Shown here piece after piece: positions 1-7,719 of a DNA stretch of 56,968 nucleotides; position 1 is the stretch's first letter; each line of letters starts with the position of its first letter. The position numbers and the translations under genes are program-made. The stretch is from Dysgonomonas sp. 511 (GTDB taxonomy: Bacteria; Bacteroidota; Bacteroidia; Bacteroidales; Dysgonomonadaceae): contig NZ_QVMQ01000022.1 of assembly GCF_010501105.1 (NCBI RefSeq), positions 32,738 through 89,705 of the forward strand, given 5' to 3'. The notes below the pieces were generated by a model, which worked only from the letters and a program-made list of their open reading frames with translations, was not told where the DNA came from and did no database searches.

Positions 1-202
1 CGGTTTGTCTACATTGTTCTAATGCTTCTGCTAATTTAGGACGATGATTATTTTTACCTGTTTCCGTTTCTAAATACTCTTTGAGAATTTTTGGGTTATC
101 TTTCACATATGTATTTATAATCTCTCGCTGAGCTTCAATGCCAAGTCCGCTGATTTGTTGTTTTATTGTACTTTGACGAAGATATGATATATAGGTTTTC
201 AT
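1..202 (-). CDS. Serine recombinase (resolvase/invertase family), N-terminal part, cut by window edge
   Basis: The first 67 residues are visible and the gene continues beyond the left edge. The start is the ATG at 202-200. The opening reads M-K-T-Y-I-S-Y-L-R-Q-S-T, followed by GLGIEAQREII. This is the resolvase N-terminal signature: a beta strand ending in Y-x-R-x-S, with the catalytic serine expected in RQST (Ser11), then the Q..SGLG.EAQ motif. Such enzymes cut and rejoin DNA through a phosphoserine bond in transposons, integrated elements or inversion switches. A TACCTTTG box lies 61 bp upstream of the start. A tyrosine recombinase fragment lies nearby, so this is probably the edge of a mobile or formerly mobile segment. 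Family call is firm; the element type cannot be told from this part alone. Confidence 0.85.
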   Translation of the reverse strand, partial: MKTYISYLRQSTIKQQISGLGIEAQREIINTYVKDNPKILKEYLETETGKNNHRPKLAEALEQCRQT

Positions 203-540
203 ACAATTGATGTCAAATTTGCATAAACTGATGGCTCCTTAATTTAACGTTAACTCTCTCCGCAAAGGTAAAAACTATATAAATCTTGTAAAAGATGAGG
301 CAGACCGAAGGATTACATTGCCTACATTCTTCCATTTAGCCTACCGGAAGAATATAGCGGAATAACGCTGAACAATTCTAATTACCAAATACTTACTCTA
401 TTCTTCCTGATTTTGTCTATCTCACAAAGAGTTATTTGAATCTATGAAAATCGAAGAGAAGCAATGTATCTCGGTTGTTTCTACATCGTTACCCGTTCTC
501 ATTTACGTGTTCGCAATCAGCTGATATTTAATCTGATATA
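203..540. other. Intergenic gap between recombinase genes
   Basis: No coding sequence is recognisable on either strand. The segment holds the minus-strand promoter box of the serine recombinase near 263-270. It also probably holds decayed sequence of the element that carried the tyrosine recombinase fragment. I see no attachment site or tRNA gene here. Confidence 0.5.
263..270 (-). promoter_or_regulatory. Bacteroidetes -7 box for the serine recombinase
   Basis: The minus strand reads TACCTTTG, an exact match to the phylum's TAnnTTTG -7 consensus, 61 bp before the ATG. No clear TTTG -33 element was identified. Confidence 0.5.
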
Positions 541-849
541 TTATTTATAAGTAGTTCTTGTATCCCTATGTCCGAGCATTCGGCTGACACTTTCTATCGG
601 AACTCCCAGAGAGAGGCAAATTTGCGAAACGAAACTAAGACGGCTCATGTGATAGGTCACGTTCTTTTCTATCTTGCAATATGTTGCAATTTTCCTCAAT
701 GCGTTGCTTATGGTTGTTAGCGTAGGTATGCGGAATACATAATCCGCCTTTGCACATCCCCTGTATTTTTCTATTATCTGTATGGGAATATCCAACAATT
801 TAACGTTAAATGGAATGCCTGTTTTCTGCCGTGATGAAGAAATCCACAT
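541..849 (-). pseudogene. Tyrosine recombinase/phage integrase, C-terminal fragment
   Basis: The 102 codons match the catalytic domain of Bacteroidetes tyrosine recombinases: WIxxxRQKTGIPFNV, then HMSRLSFVSQICLSLGVP, ending in MLGHRDTRTTYK and a stop. The H-x-x-R box (HMSR) and LGH box are present. The usual end, TTxxYA with the nucleophilic tyrosine and about 15 more residues, is cut to TTYK, so the tyrosine is misplaced. In the HMSRLSF segment the family consensus is HMARHTF, so the box is also degraded. The N-terminal SAM-like core-binding domain (about 200 residues) is missing and no matching frame lies upstream. I read it as a remnant of an integrated element. A functional short protein is unlikely. 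Confidence 0.75.
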
Positions 850-863
850 ATAGAAACAAAAAA

Positions 864-889
864 ATAGGATGTGAAATTCAACACCCTAT
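864..889 (-). terminator. Rho-independent terminator after the MaoC-like gene
   Basis: On the minus strand ATAGGGTGT pairs with ACATCCTAT (one mismatch, short loop) and is followed at once by a run of T. It lies about 50 bp past the stop of the gene ending at 937. Confidence 0.6.
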
Positions 890-936
890 CTTGTTTTGTC
901 TGTCTTAATTGCTGTTTGTAAATATCCCGTTTCTTG

Positions 937-1353
937 TCAATTATTGAAATGATACAAGAATATAACAGTTTCTTCCAAAGCATTTTTCGGAGAATCTTTT
1001 ATTTCTACTATTACCTTCAATTCTGCTTTTGCTATGCCCCGCAGATTCATTAGTGATTCCAGTTTTACCCTAATGCGTACCTCACTGTCGACAATAACAG
1101 GTTGATTAAATTTCAACTTCTCGATACCATAGTTTATAAGCATTTTAATATTGTAACCGTGGGCAATGGTATTATGAAAAGGGCTTTCAATTTTTGCTCT
1201 TTCCTGATCGGTGTGTATCCATTGATGGTCGAGTGTTGCATCAGCAAACTTATTGATTCGTTCTTGCGTAATCTTCAAATAATCTGACGTTCCGAGCTCT
1301 TTCCCCACATATTGCTCGAAATCCTGGTAGGAGTTGATGATAACTTTGCTCAT
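937..1353 (-). CDS. MaoC-like (R)-specific hydratase, hot-dog fold
   Basis: The protein has 138 residues. It carries the hydratase-2 motif: FADATLDHQWIHTD at about residues 36-49, with the catalytic pair Asp42 and His47, followed by SPFHNTIAHGYN. MaoC proteins hydrate enoyl-CoA thioesters or related substrates as dimers of single hot-dog domains, and the length fits one such domain. I chose the ATG at 1353 because the motif spacing fits family members starting MSKV. A further upstream start would add a 33-residue tail that covers the promoter. A -7 box (TATTTTTG) and a -33 TTTG with 19-bp spacing sit just upstream. It appears monocistronic, with a terminator at 864-889. The physiological substrate is unknown. 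Confidence 0.85.
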   Translation of the reverse strand: MSKVIINSYQDFEQYVGKELGTSDYLKITQERINKFADATLDHQWIHTDQERAKIESPFHNTIAHGYNIKMLINYGIEKLKFNQPVIVDSEVRIRVKLESLMNLRGIAKAELKVIVEIKDSPKNALEETVIFLYHFNN

Positions 1354-1387
1354 AAATGCGTTAATTAACAATTCTAATTTATTAGTA

Positions 1388-1418
1388 CAAAAATATTTAT
1401 ATTCTATGAATTTGCAAA
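1388..1418 (-). promoter_or_regulatory. Promoter of the MaoC-like gene (-33 TTTG / -7 TATTTTTG)
   Basis: On the minus strand TTTG (1418-1415), a 19-bp spacer and TATTTTTG (1395-1388) match the Bacteroidetes sigma-ABfr pattern, 35 bp before the ATG. A long palindrome abuts the upstream side. Confidence 0.6.
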
Positions 1419-1420
1419 AT

Positions 1421-1457
1421 AAAAAATGCACATTTATGTCAAAAATGTGCATTTTTT
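1421..1457. repeat. 15-bp perfect inverted repeat next to a promoter
   Basis: AAAAAATGCACATTT (1421-1435) and its exact complement (1443-1457) flank a 7-bp loop. It sits 2 bp upstream of the -33 element of the MaoC-like gene. It could be an operator for a dimeric regulator or a bidirectional terminator; no plus-strand gene reads into it. Confidence 0.6.
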
Positions 1458-1495
1458 TGTACTACATGCAACCAGAGATTGCTTGCGAAGGTGTC

Positions 1496-1523
1496 CCTTT
1501 TGAGGCTTAGGCCAAAAGGAACA
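1496..1523. repeat. Dispersed palindromic repeat, copy 1 (CCTTTTG...GGCCAAAAGG)
   Basis: CCTTTTG and CAAAAGG arms enclose a 10-bp loop and are followed by AAC. A near copy lies at 29137-29164. The function is unknown. Confidence 0.5.
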
Positions 1524-1537
1524 TGCGATTGCCATTA

Positions 1538-1573
1538 ATAAAAAAAAATAACAGCAGGGTTAATCTGCTGTTA
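1538..1573 (-). terminator. Rho-independent terminator of the small Cys/Lys-rich gene
   Basis: TAACAGCAG (1549-1557) pairs perfectly with CTGCTGTTA (1565-1573) around a 7-bp loop. On the minus strand it is followed by a long T run (complement of 1541-1548). It lies 31 bp after the stop of the gene ending at 1605. Confidence 0.75.
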
Positions 1574-1604
1574 GTGTCGTATCTTATATAAAAGTAAGTA
1601 TGGA

Positions 1605-1832
1605 TTATTTTTTATCTTTTGGGCAGCAAGATTTTTTCGCTTCCCCTCTCTTACATTCTTTTTTATTCTTCGGGCATTCTTTTTTCTTGGTACAATCTTT
1701 CTTTGTACAAGTCTTTGTGCATTCGGTTTTTGCTTTGCAACATTCTTTTTGTTTAGGGCAATCCTGAGCTATTGCTGTTGTAGAAGCCATTAGTGCAATA
1801 CACATGATTGCCGACATAATTACTTTTTTCAT
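1605..1832 (-). CDS. Small secreted Cys/Lys-rich protein, unknown function
   Basis: This 75-residue protein starts with a clear signal peptide (MKKVIMSAIMCIALMASTTAIAQ, cut after about residue 22). The mature part of roughly 52 residues is almost wholly Lys, Cys, Glu, Thr and Pro. It has ten cysteines, including two CC pairs (ECC and SCC) and repeated CTK and ECxK units. It has its own terminator and a TATATTTG box 48 bp before the start, so it looks like a real single gene. The composition recalls metal-binding or disulfide-stapled peptides, but I recognise no family. Metal storage, envelope binding and a structural role are all open. Confidence 0.7.
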   Translation of the reverse strand: MKKVIMSAIMCIALMASTTAIAQDCPKQKECCKAKTECTKTCTKKDCTKKKECPKNKKECKRGEAKKSCCPKDKK

Positions 1833-1879
1833 ATTCGAGTTTTATTTTTATCAATTAGACAAATTGTTAAGTCCGAATG

Positions 1880-1887
1880 CAAATATA
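1880..1887 (-). promoter_or_regulatory. -7 box of the Cys/Lys-rich gene
   Basis: The minus strand reads TATATTTG, matching TAnnTTTG, 48 bp before the ATG at 1832. No convincing -33 element at the usual spacing was found. Confidence 0.45.
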
Positions 1888-1942
1888 ATCGCTATTTGAA
1901 TACGTGACTACTAACAAAAGTTAAAAATTTTAATATAGTTCC

Positions 1943-3109
1943 TTAATATTCGAATCGCCCAAATTCACTCTCGATTGTTAATTTAGTATTATCCGAATCC
2001 TCGACAAAACCTACTATCTGAGCATCTATGCCAAACGATTTGGATATTTCGATTACCTGTGCTGCATATTCGGGAGCAAGGTATATTTCCATCCTATGTC
2101 CCATATTGAATACCTTGTACATCTCTTTCCAGTCGGTACCCGATTGTTCCTGTATAAGTTTGAATAATGGCGGAACCGGGAACATATTATTCTTAGTAAT
2201 CTTCACTTTGTCAACAAAGTGCAACACTTTGGTCTGCGCACCACCAGAACAATGCACCATTCCATGTATCTGAGGACGGAGTTGCGCCAATATTTGCTTT
2301 ATCACAGGTGCATATGTGCGTGTAGGGGATAGTACGAGTTTGCCTGCGTCGATTCCCAATCCTTCTATTTCATCGGTTAGTTTCATCTTGCCCGAATATA
2401 CCAGACTGGAAGGGATCGAAGAGTCGTAGCTTTCAGGATATTTCGCTGCAAGGTAATTGGCAAATACATCGTGGCGGGCCGAGGTCAAACCATTGCTCCC
2501 CATGCCTCCGTTATATTCCTTTTCGTAAGTTGCTTGTCCGTAAGACGATAGCCCGACGATGACATCTCCTCCCTGTATCTTGTCGTTGGATATTACATCC
2601 GAGCGTTTCATGCGGCAGGTAACAGTGCTATCTACTATAATAGTGCGAACCAAGTCGCCTACATCGGCGGTTTCGCCCCCTGTAGGGTAAATATTTACGC
2701 CCAATGTAGACAATTCTTTACAGAGGTCGTTTGTACCATTTATTATGGCAGAGATAACTTCGCCCGGAATAAGCATTTTATTCCTGCCGATAGTTGATGA
2801 TAACAGTATATTATTTGTTGCACCAACGCACAGCAAGTCGTCGATATTCATTATCAAGGCATCTTGTGCTATACCTTTCCATACCGAAAGATCGCCGGTT
2901 TCTTTCCAGTACATGTATGCCAGAGACGATTTTGTGCCTGCTCCGTCGGCATGCATTATATTGCAGTATTCCGGATCTCCTCCTAGTATATCAGGTATTA
3001 TTTTACAAAATGCTTTTGGAAAAATACCCTTGTCAATGTCTTTTATTGCATTGTGAACATCTTCTTTCGATGCCGACACGCCTCGTTGGTTGTACCGTTG
3101 GTCGCTCAT
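1943..3109 (-). CDS. purM: Phosphoribosylformylglycinamidine cyclo-ligase (AIR synthase)
   Basis: The 388-residue protein makes aminoimidazole ribonucleotide from FGAM and ATP, step five of purine synthesis, in the cytosol. The N-terminus MSDQRYNQRGVSASKEDVHNAI and the blocks MHADGAGTKSSLAYMYW, DALIMNIDDLLCVGA and PTGGETADVGDLV match the ATP-binding and dimer regions of the PurM superfamily in its Bacteroidetes form. The length is usual for that form and longer than the enterobacterial enzyme (about 345). The start is the ATG at 3109; the upstream in-frame codon at 3115 is TTG and is not needed. A TACCTTTG box lies 31 bp upstream, divergent from the promoter of the next gene. No other purine gene is adjacent. 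Confidence 0.93.
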   Translation of the reverse strand: MSDQRYNQRGVSASKEDVHNAIKDIDKGIFPKAFCKIIPDILGGDPEYCNIMHADGAGTKSSLAYMYWKETGDLSVWKGIAQDALIMNIDDLLCVGATNNILLSSTIGRNKMLIPGEVISAIINGTNDLCKELSTLGVNIYPTGGETADVGDLVRTIIVDSTVTCRMKRSDVISNDKIQGGDVIVGLSSYGQATYEKEYNGGMGSNGLTSARHDVFANYLAAKYPESYDSSIPSSLVYSGKMKLTDEIEGLGIDAGKLVLSPTRTYAPVIKQILAQLRPQIHGMVHCSGGAQTKVLHFVDKVKITKNNMFPVPPLFKLIQEQSGTDWKEMYKVFNMGHRMEIYLAPEYAAQVIEISKSFGIDAQIVGFVEDSDNTKLTIESEFGRFEY

Positions 3110-3140
3110 ATTCAAATTTATGAATTATACAAATGGAGTA

Positions 3141-3148
3141 CAAAGGTA
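3141..3148 (-). promoter_or_regulatory. -7 box of purM
   Basis: The minus strand reads TACCTTTG, 31 bp before the purM ATG. No PurR-like operator or purine riboswitch was recognised. Confidence 0.55.
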
Positions 3149-3242
3149 ATAAATTAGGTGTTAAAAAAAGAAAAAGAGAGAGCCAAAACTACATTCTTGC
3201 CTATAGCCAGCCTTGCCGTTTTTTTATTAGGTTAATTAGTTG

Positions 3243-3250
3243 TATTTTTG
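3243..3250 (+). promoter_or_regulatory. -7 box of the polytopic membrane protein gene
   Basis: TATTTTTG matches TAnnTTTG and lies 27 bp before the chosen ATG at 3278, supporting that start over the in-frame TTG at 3248. Confidence 0.5.
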
Positions 3251-3277
3251 TGTGGAATAACAGATACACTCACAAAC

Positions 3278-5095
3278 ATGTTAGCGGTGCTTCTTTCTTG
3301 GGCTGTGATGGCCTTCGTATTCTTTTCTTTGGGGGATATTCTTGTCAGGGTATATAATAAACTACAGGGTGTTAGCGAATGCTATAATATTCTTGATACA
3401 ATTCTGGCGGGGCTGTGTTTCACAACATTAATACTCACATTTACGTCATTATTGTTGCCGACAAATCATTATGTCCTATTGTCTCTTATTCTTATATGTA
3501 TAGCATATTGGGGGCTAAATCGGGCGCGCCTTTGCAATATTGTAACCCATAAGCGATTTTGCAGCCCCATATTTTTGTTTACGGCTGCAATATTGAGTTT
3601 GGCTCTCTGTTTTTATGTATCCTTTATGTCCGATTCGTTCGACGCCGATTTATACCACATCCAGAATATACGTTGGAATGAAGAGTTTAGCGCTGTGCCG
3701 GGTTTAGCCAATCTGGAAGACCGCTTCGGATTCAATTCCAATTACTTATTGATTTCGGCTCTCTTTTCTTTTCGCTTCTTGTTTGGCGAGGCTGTTTATA
3801 CATTGCAGTCGTTGCTATTTTTGCTTATTATGCTATGGGTTGTTTACAATATAATAGCAAGTAAAAAAAACGTCCCGTACCTGCTTTTACTTTTCTTCCT
3901 TATCATAATACTTATGGGAGGAGAAACGTTCTTAGATAATTCCAGTACCGACTCGGTTTCGCTGCTGTGTATATTCTACTATATTTCCAAAACGGCTCTA
4001 AAACCAGCCTGGCTTCATCGCCAACCGTTATTGGCTATACTCTTGCCCATAACTATGGTGACATACAAGTTGTCGTCTATCATATTTTGTCTTATTTGCT
4101 TGTATGTGTTATATTATTTAGTAAAGCAAAAAAGGTATAAAGTAATAGGCTTTACGGTTGTTTTTTCATTCCTGCTCATGTCATTTTGGTTTACACGTAA
4201 TGTCATAGTTTCGGGTTATTTGATTTATCCATTAAACCAAATTGACCTTTTCAATGTAGATTGGAAAGTGCCGCAAGCAGTAGCAGTATTGCAGCAAACG
4301 CATATTTACAACTTTGCCAGATTCATGTTTTTCCGTTACTACGATTTCGATATGGTAATGCAAGACCTTAACGGGACAAGAATAGAACAGCTATACCGCC
4401 TGTTCAATGTTTTCATACACTTATTGATTGTTTTATCTCCTCTGTGGTTTATATATAGCTATTTCAAAGGTATGAGAATACATCGAGGGGTGTATCAAAT
4501 CTATCTGGTATCGGTTTTGTCCATCATCTTTGGTTTGATTACTGCTCCCGACTTTCGTTTTATCAATGGGTTTGTGTTCGGTTGCTCTTTTCTTATTTTA
4601 TATACCATCGTAGTTTCCCTGCCAATCGGATTTTCTCTTTCATTAGGAGCCCGTCGGATTTTACTGGCTGCATTCGCTCTGGTTTTTGCGTTTGTCGTGT
4701 TCAAAGAAAAGAGGCTGTTGGTATCATACACCTACGACAACCATAAAGAACAATTCTTTAGTTTCATCTACAAACCTATGCCGTTTGCCCGAAAGATGGA
4801 GGTAGACATTGTCTACGACGCCCGCAAAGTAGGTAATCTTACTATTTACACAACACGCGAGGTGAATGGGCGTACCTACGATTTCCTGCCTTCTACCAAT
4901 CCTATGGGATTACCGGAATATCCGTTCGAAGGCTATAAAATACAGCATATAGAGACTATCGACTCAAGAGGAGAAACTCTTCAGGATGGTTTTAAGACGA
5001 AGCCTATGTTTGTCGATTCCCTGAACCGTAATATTGAAATCTATAAAGATCAGTACATACGGTTTTATAAACAAGCTCAGCCTTATCCTTTATAA
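3278..5095 (+). CDS. Polytopic membrane protein, GT-C/LIC_10190-like
   Basis: The 605-residue protein has about a dozen hydrophobic helices, beginning right at the N-terminus (MLAVLLSWAVMAFVFFSLGD). It ends in a soluble tail of about 110 residues. Between early helices lies DSFDADLYHIQNIRW, an acidic-loop motif resembling the first periplasmic loop of GT-C glycosyltransferases and the LIC_10190 family of Bacteroidetes membrane proteins. If that holds, it would use a lipid-linked sugar donor and act on the periplasmic face. No other sugar-transfer gene is adjacent, so the substrate cannot be guessed. I start at the ATG at 3278; the upstream TTG lies inside the promoter. Divergent from purM and convergent with the pyrophosphatase gene, with a shared hairpin between. 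Fold assignment is an inference. Confidence 0.65.
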   Translation: MLAVLLSWAVMAFVFFSLGDILVRVYNKLQGVSECYNILDTILAGLCFTTLILTFTSLLLPTNHYVLLSLILICIAYWGLNRARLCNIVTHKRFCSPIFLFTAAILSLALCFYVSFMSDSFDADLYHIQNIRWNEEFSAVPGLANLEDRFGFNSNYLLISALFSFRFLFGEAVYTLQSLLFLLIMLWVVYNIIASKKNVPYLLLLFFLIIILMGGETFLDNSSTDSVSLLCIFYYISKTALKPAWLHRQPLLAILLPITMVTYKLSSIIFCLICLYVLYYLVKQKRYKVIGFTVVFSFLLMSFWFTRNVIVSGYLIYPLNQIDLFNVDWKVPQAVAVLQQTHIYNFARFMFFRYYDFDMVMQDLNGTRIEQLYRLFNVFIHLLIVLSPLWFIYSYFKGMRIHRGVYQIYLVSVLSIIFGLITAPDFRFINGFVFGCSFLILYTIVVSLPIGFSLSLGARRILLAAFALVFAFVVFKEKRLLVSYTYDNHKEQFFSFIYKPMPFARKMEVDIVYDARKVGNLTIYTTREVNGRTYDFLPSTNPMGLPEYPFEGYKIQHIETIDSRGETLQDGFKTKPMFVDSLNRNIEIYKDQYIRFYKQAQPYPL

Positions 5096-5098
5096 AAA

Positions 5099-5135
5099 AT
5101 GAAGGTGCCCCAAAAGTAATAAAGGGCACCTTCAT
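5099..5135. terminator. Bidirectional hairpin terminator of the GGTGYCC repeat family
   Basis: ATGAAGGTGCCC (5099-5110) pairs perfectly with 5124-5135 around a 13-bp loop reading CAAAAGTAATAAA. It sits between two converging genes. Stem and loop resemble the hairpin at 12370-12404, so it belongs to a dispersed family. Confidence 0.7.
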
Positions 5136-5143
5136 AATAAACT

Positions 5144-7495
5144 TTATTTCTTGATACGCATGGCATAGAACGAACGATAGATAAATACCAGTGCCGCAGC
5201 TAGGAATACAAGTCCGACAATCCATTTATACTCAGGTATCTCTATTGCGATTTCCACAGCCAATAGCCCGAACAGAGTGGAGAATTTGATAATCGGGTTC
5301 AACGATACCGAAGAGGTATCTTTGTAAGGGTCGCCTACGGTATCGCCCACAACGGTGGCAGCATGCAGGTCGGTATTCCTTTCTTTCAGCTCTACCTCTA
5401 CTATCTTCTTGGCATTGTCCCACGCTCCTCCGGCATTTGCCATGTAGATAGCCTGGAACAAACCGAACACAGCAATGGATATAAGATAAGCCACAAAGAA
5501 GTTTGCGTCGATAAAAGCAAAAGCTAGAGTAATGAACAATAGAGCAAGGAAAATATTCCACATACCCACCTGAGCATATTTAGTACAGATACGCACTACT
5601 TCTTTCGAGTCTTTGAGGTCGGCTTCATCTTTATCGAGGTTGATATGCTCCTTTATATATTCTACTGCGCGGTAAGCTCCTGTGGTAACGGCCTGCATAG
5701 ATGCCCCTGAGAACCAATAGATAACCGATCCGCCACAGATGAAACCTAATAATACCGGTGCATCTATCAAGCTTATACTCAGCATACCCAGTTTTTCGAG
5801 CACCAGGATTATAGAGAATATCATAGTGGTTGCCCCTATTACGGCTGTCCCGATAAGTACGGGTTTGGCTGTAGCCTTAAACGTATTTCCTGCCGAGTCG
5901 TTTTCTTCAAGATACTCCTTACCTTTTTCGAAGTCGGGAGCGAAGCCGAAGTCTTTGCTTATTTCCGACGATATGTTTGGAAGATGTTCTATACGCGATA
6001 GTTCGAACACCGATTGAGCATTATCAGTTACAGGACCATAACTGTCTACAGCAATGGTCACAGGTCCCATGCCAAGCAAACCAAAGGCTACAAGCCCAAA
6101 TGCGAAGATGGACGGGTATGACATTATAGAGCCCAGTTCTTGTTCCGAAATAAAGAAGGCACAAGCCATCAGCAGGGCAATTATCATCCCTTTCCAGAAT
6201 GCGCTGAAATTACCGGCAACCATACCCGATAGTATATTGAGCGATGCACCTCCTTCACGTGATGCTATCACAACTTCTTTCACATGGCGCGAAGATGAAC
6301 TGGTAAAGGCTTTTGTGATTTCGGGTATAAGTGCTGCTGCAAAAGTACCACAACTGATAATAGACGCCAGTTTCCACCAAAGCCCGTTAGGTATTTCTTT
6401 CAACAGGAAGTAGCTGGCAATAAATGTTGCGATGATAGATATTGCTGATGTTATCCAGATCAATGCCGTAAGAGGTATTTCAAAGTTAAATTTCAATGAA
6501 TTGCGATACTTTGCCGCCGATATTCCCTGATTGATATAATAAGATAATATAGAGGTAAACAGCATCATAAGGCGCATAACGAATATCCATACTATAAATT
6601 CGGCTTGCAAACCTACGTTCGATACAGCAAGTACGATAAACGAAATCAAGGCAACCCCTGTCACACCATAAGTTTCGAAACCGTCGGCAGTAGGGCCTAC
6701 ACTGTCGCCGGCATTGTCGCCCGTACAGTCGGCTATTACACCCGGATTGCGGGGGTCGTCTTCTTTGATGTTGAAAACTATCTTCATCAGGTCGGCGCCT
6801 ATGTCGGCTATTTTGGTGAAGATACCTCCTGCTATACGCAATGCCGATGCTCCCAGCGATTCGCCGATAGCAAAGCCGATAAGGCAAGCTCCAGCCATAT
6901 CACCCGGCACAAAAAGCAAGATGATAAGCATCATTATCAATTCTACTGTGATGAGCATAACACCCACACTCATTCCGGCTTTCAGTGGTATGCTTACCAC
7001 ATCCCACGGACGTTTGCGCAGCGATGCGAATGCGGTACGCGAATTAGCAAGCGTATTGATGCGAATACCATACCATGCCACTCCGTAAGAGCCTAGTATC
7101 CCCAAAACCGTCCAGAAAATAACGGAAATAAGGAACGTCGCACGGCTGGTTTCGCCACTGGCCACTACTTCGGGATTGGATAAGAAACCGAAGTAGATAA
7201 GCATTACAGCCGAAATGATAATCAGCAGATAAAAAAGAAACCTGCCTTGTTGCAAAAGATAGGTTTTACACGTTTCGTAAATGGTTTTCGAAACATTGAG
7301 CATTGATTGATGCACTGGAAGTTTCTTGATATGGAAATACTGCACCAGTCCGAATGCGATGCCAAGCAACAGGATTAGAAGTCCCCACAAGAGAAGGTTG
7401 TAGCCGCTTCCCAGTTCCGGTACTTTTAAGTCTGCTTCACTGGCCATAAGGCTGAATGGCAGTAATGCCAACGAGAGGGTGGTTAGTTTCTTCAT
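5144..7495 (-). CDS. hppA: Membrane-bound ion-translocating inorganic pyrophosphatase
   Basis: The 783-residue integral membrane enzyme couples PPi hydrolysis to H+ (or Na+) pumping across the inner membrane. About 16 hydrophobic helices follow a signal-like start. Diagnostic blocks are KEDDPRNPGVIADCTGDNAGD (substrate-binding acidic motif), GPTADGFETYG, VAVDSYGPVTDNAQS and the late GGAWDNAKK and DTVGDPYKDTSS motifs, all with acidic and lysine residues in place. At the position that separates potassium-dependent from independent family members the sequence is GNTFKA with Lys540, which points to a K+-independent enzyme. The ion pumped cannot be decided by eye. Monocistronic; promoter boxes lie at 7637-7666. 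Confidence 0.93.
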   Translation of the reverse strand: MKKLTTLSLALLPFSLMASEADLKVPELGSGYNLLLWGLLILLLGIAFGLVQYFHIKKLPVHQSMLNVSKTIYETCKTYLLQQGRFLFYLLIIISAVMLIYFGFLSNPEVVASGETSRATFLISVIFWTVLGILGSYGVAWYGIRINTLANSRTAFASLRKRPWDVVSIPLKAGMSVGVMLITVELIMMLIILLFVPGDMAGACLIGFAIGESLGASALRIAGGIFTKIADIGADLMKIVFNIKEDDPRNPGVIADCTGDNAGDSVGPTADGFETYGVTGVALISFIVLAVSNVGLQAEFIVWIFVMRLMMLFTSILSYYINQGISAAKYRNSLKFNFEIPLTALIWITSAISIIATFIASYFLLKEIPNGLWWKLASIISCGTFAAALIPEITKAFTSSSSRHVKEVVIASREGGASLNILSGMVAGNFSAFWKGMIIALLMACAFFISEQELGSIMSYPSIFAFGLVAFGLLGMGPVTIAVDSYGPVTDNAQSVFELSRIEHLPNISSEISKDFGFAPDFEKGKEYLEENDSAGNTFKATAKPVLIGTAVIGATTMIFSIILVLEKLGMLSISLIDAPVLLGFICGGSVIYWFSGASMQAVTTGAYRAVEYIKEHINLDKDEADLKDSKEVVRICTKYAQVGMWNIFLALLFITLAFAFIDANFFVAYLISIAVFGLFQAIYMANAGGAWDNAKKIVEVELKERNTDLHAATVVGDTVGDPYKDTSSVSLNPIIKFSTLFGLLAVEIAIEIPEYKWIVGLVFLAAALVFIYRSFYAMRIKK

Positions 7496-7636
7496 AGGAA
7501 TTTAGAATTAGATTTGTTAGAATTCTGGTTTCATAAAAGTATAATTATTAAACGAAAAATTAATATTCGGCGAGCAATGATTATCAAAAGCACAAGAGTA
7601 TGGCATTTTTGCTTTCGATTTTTTTATTGCTTTAAA

Positions 7637-7666
7637 CAAATATACAATTTTTTAACATGAAACAAA
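7637..7666 (-). promoter_or_regulatory. Promoter of hppA (-33 TTTG / -7 TATATTTG)
   Basis: The minus strand has TTTG (7666-7663), an 18-bp spacer and TATATTTG (7644-7637). It is 141 bp before the ATG, which leaves a long 5' leader in which I see no recognised riboswitch. Confidence 0.5.
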
Positions 7667-7719
7667 CTTTTGATGAAATAATTTTCTAATTATCCTAAAA
7701 AAGATTTACTAACTAATAA

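Noticed and set aside
774..983. 69-codon minus-strand frame near the integrase fragment
   Set aside because: It overlaps the integrase fragment and the MaoC-like gene end in other frames and contains the terminator hairpin; no recombinase motif.
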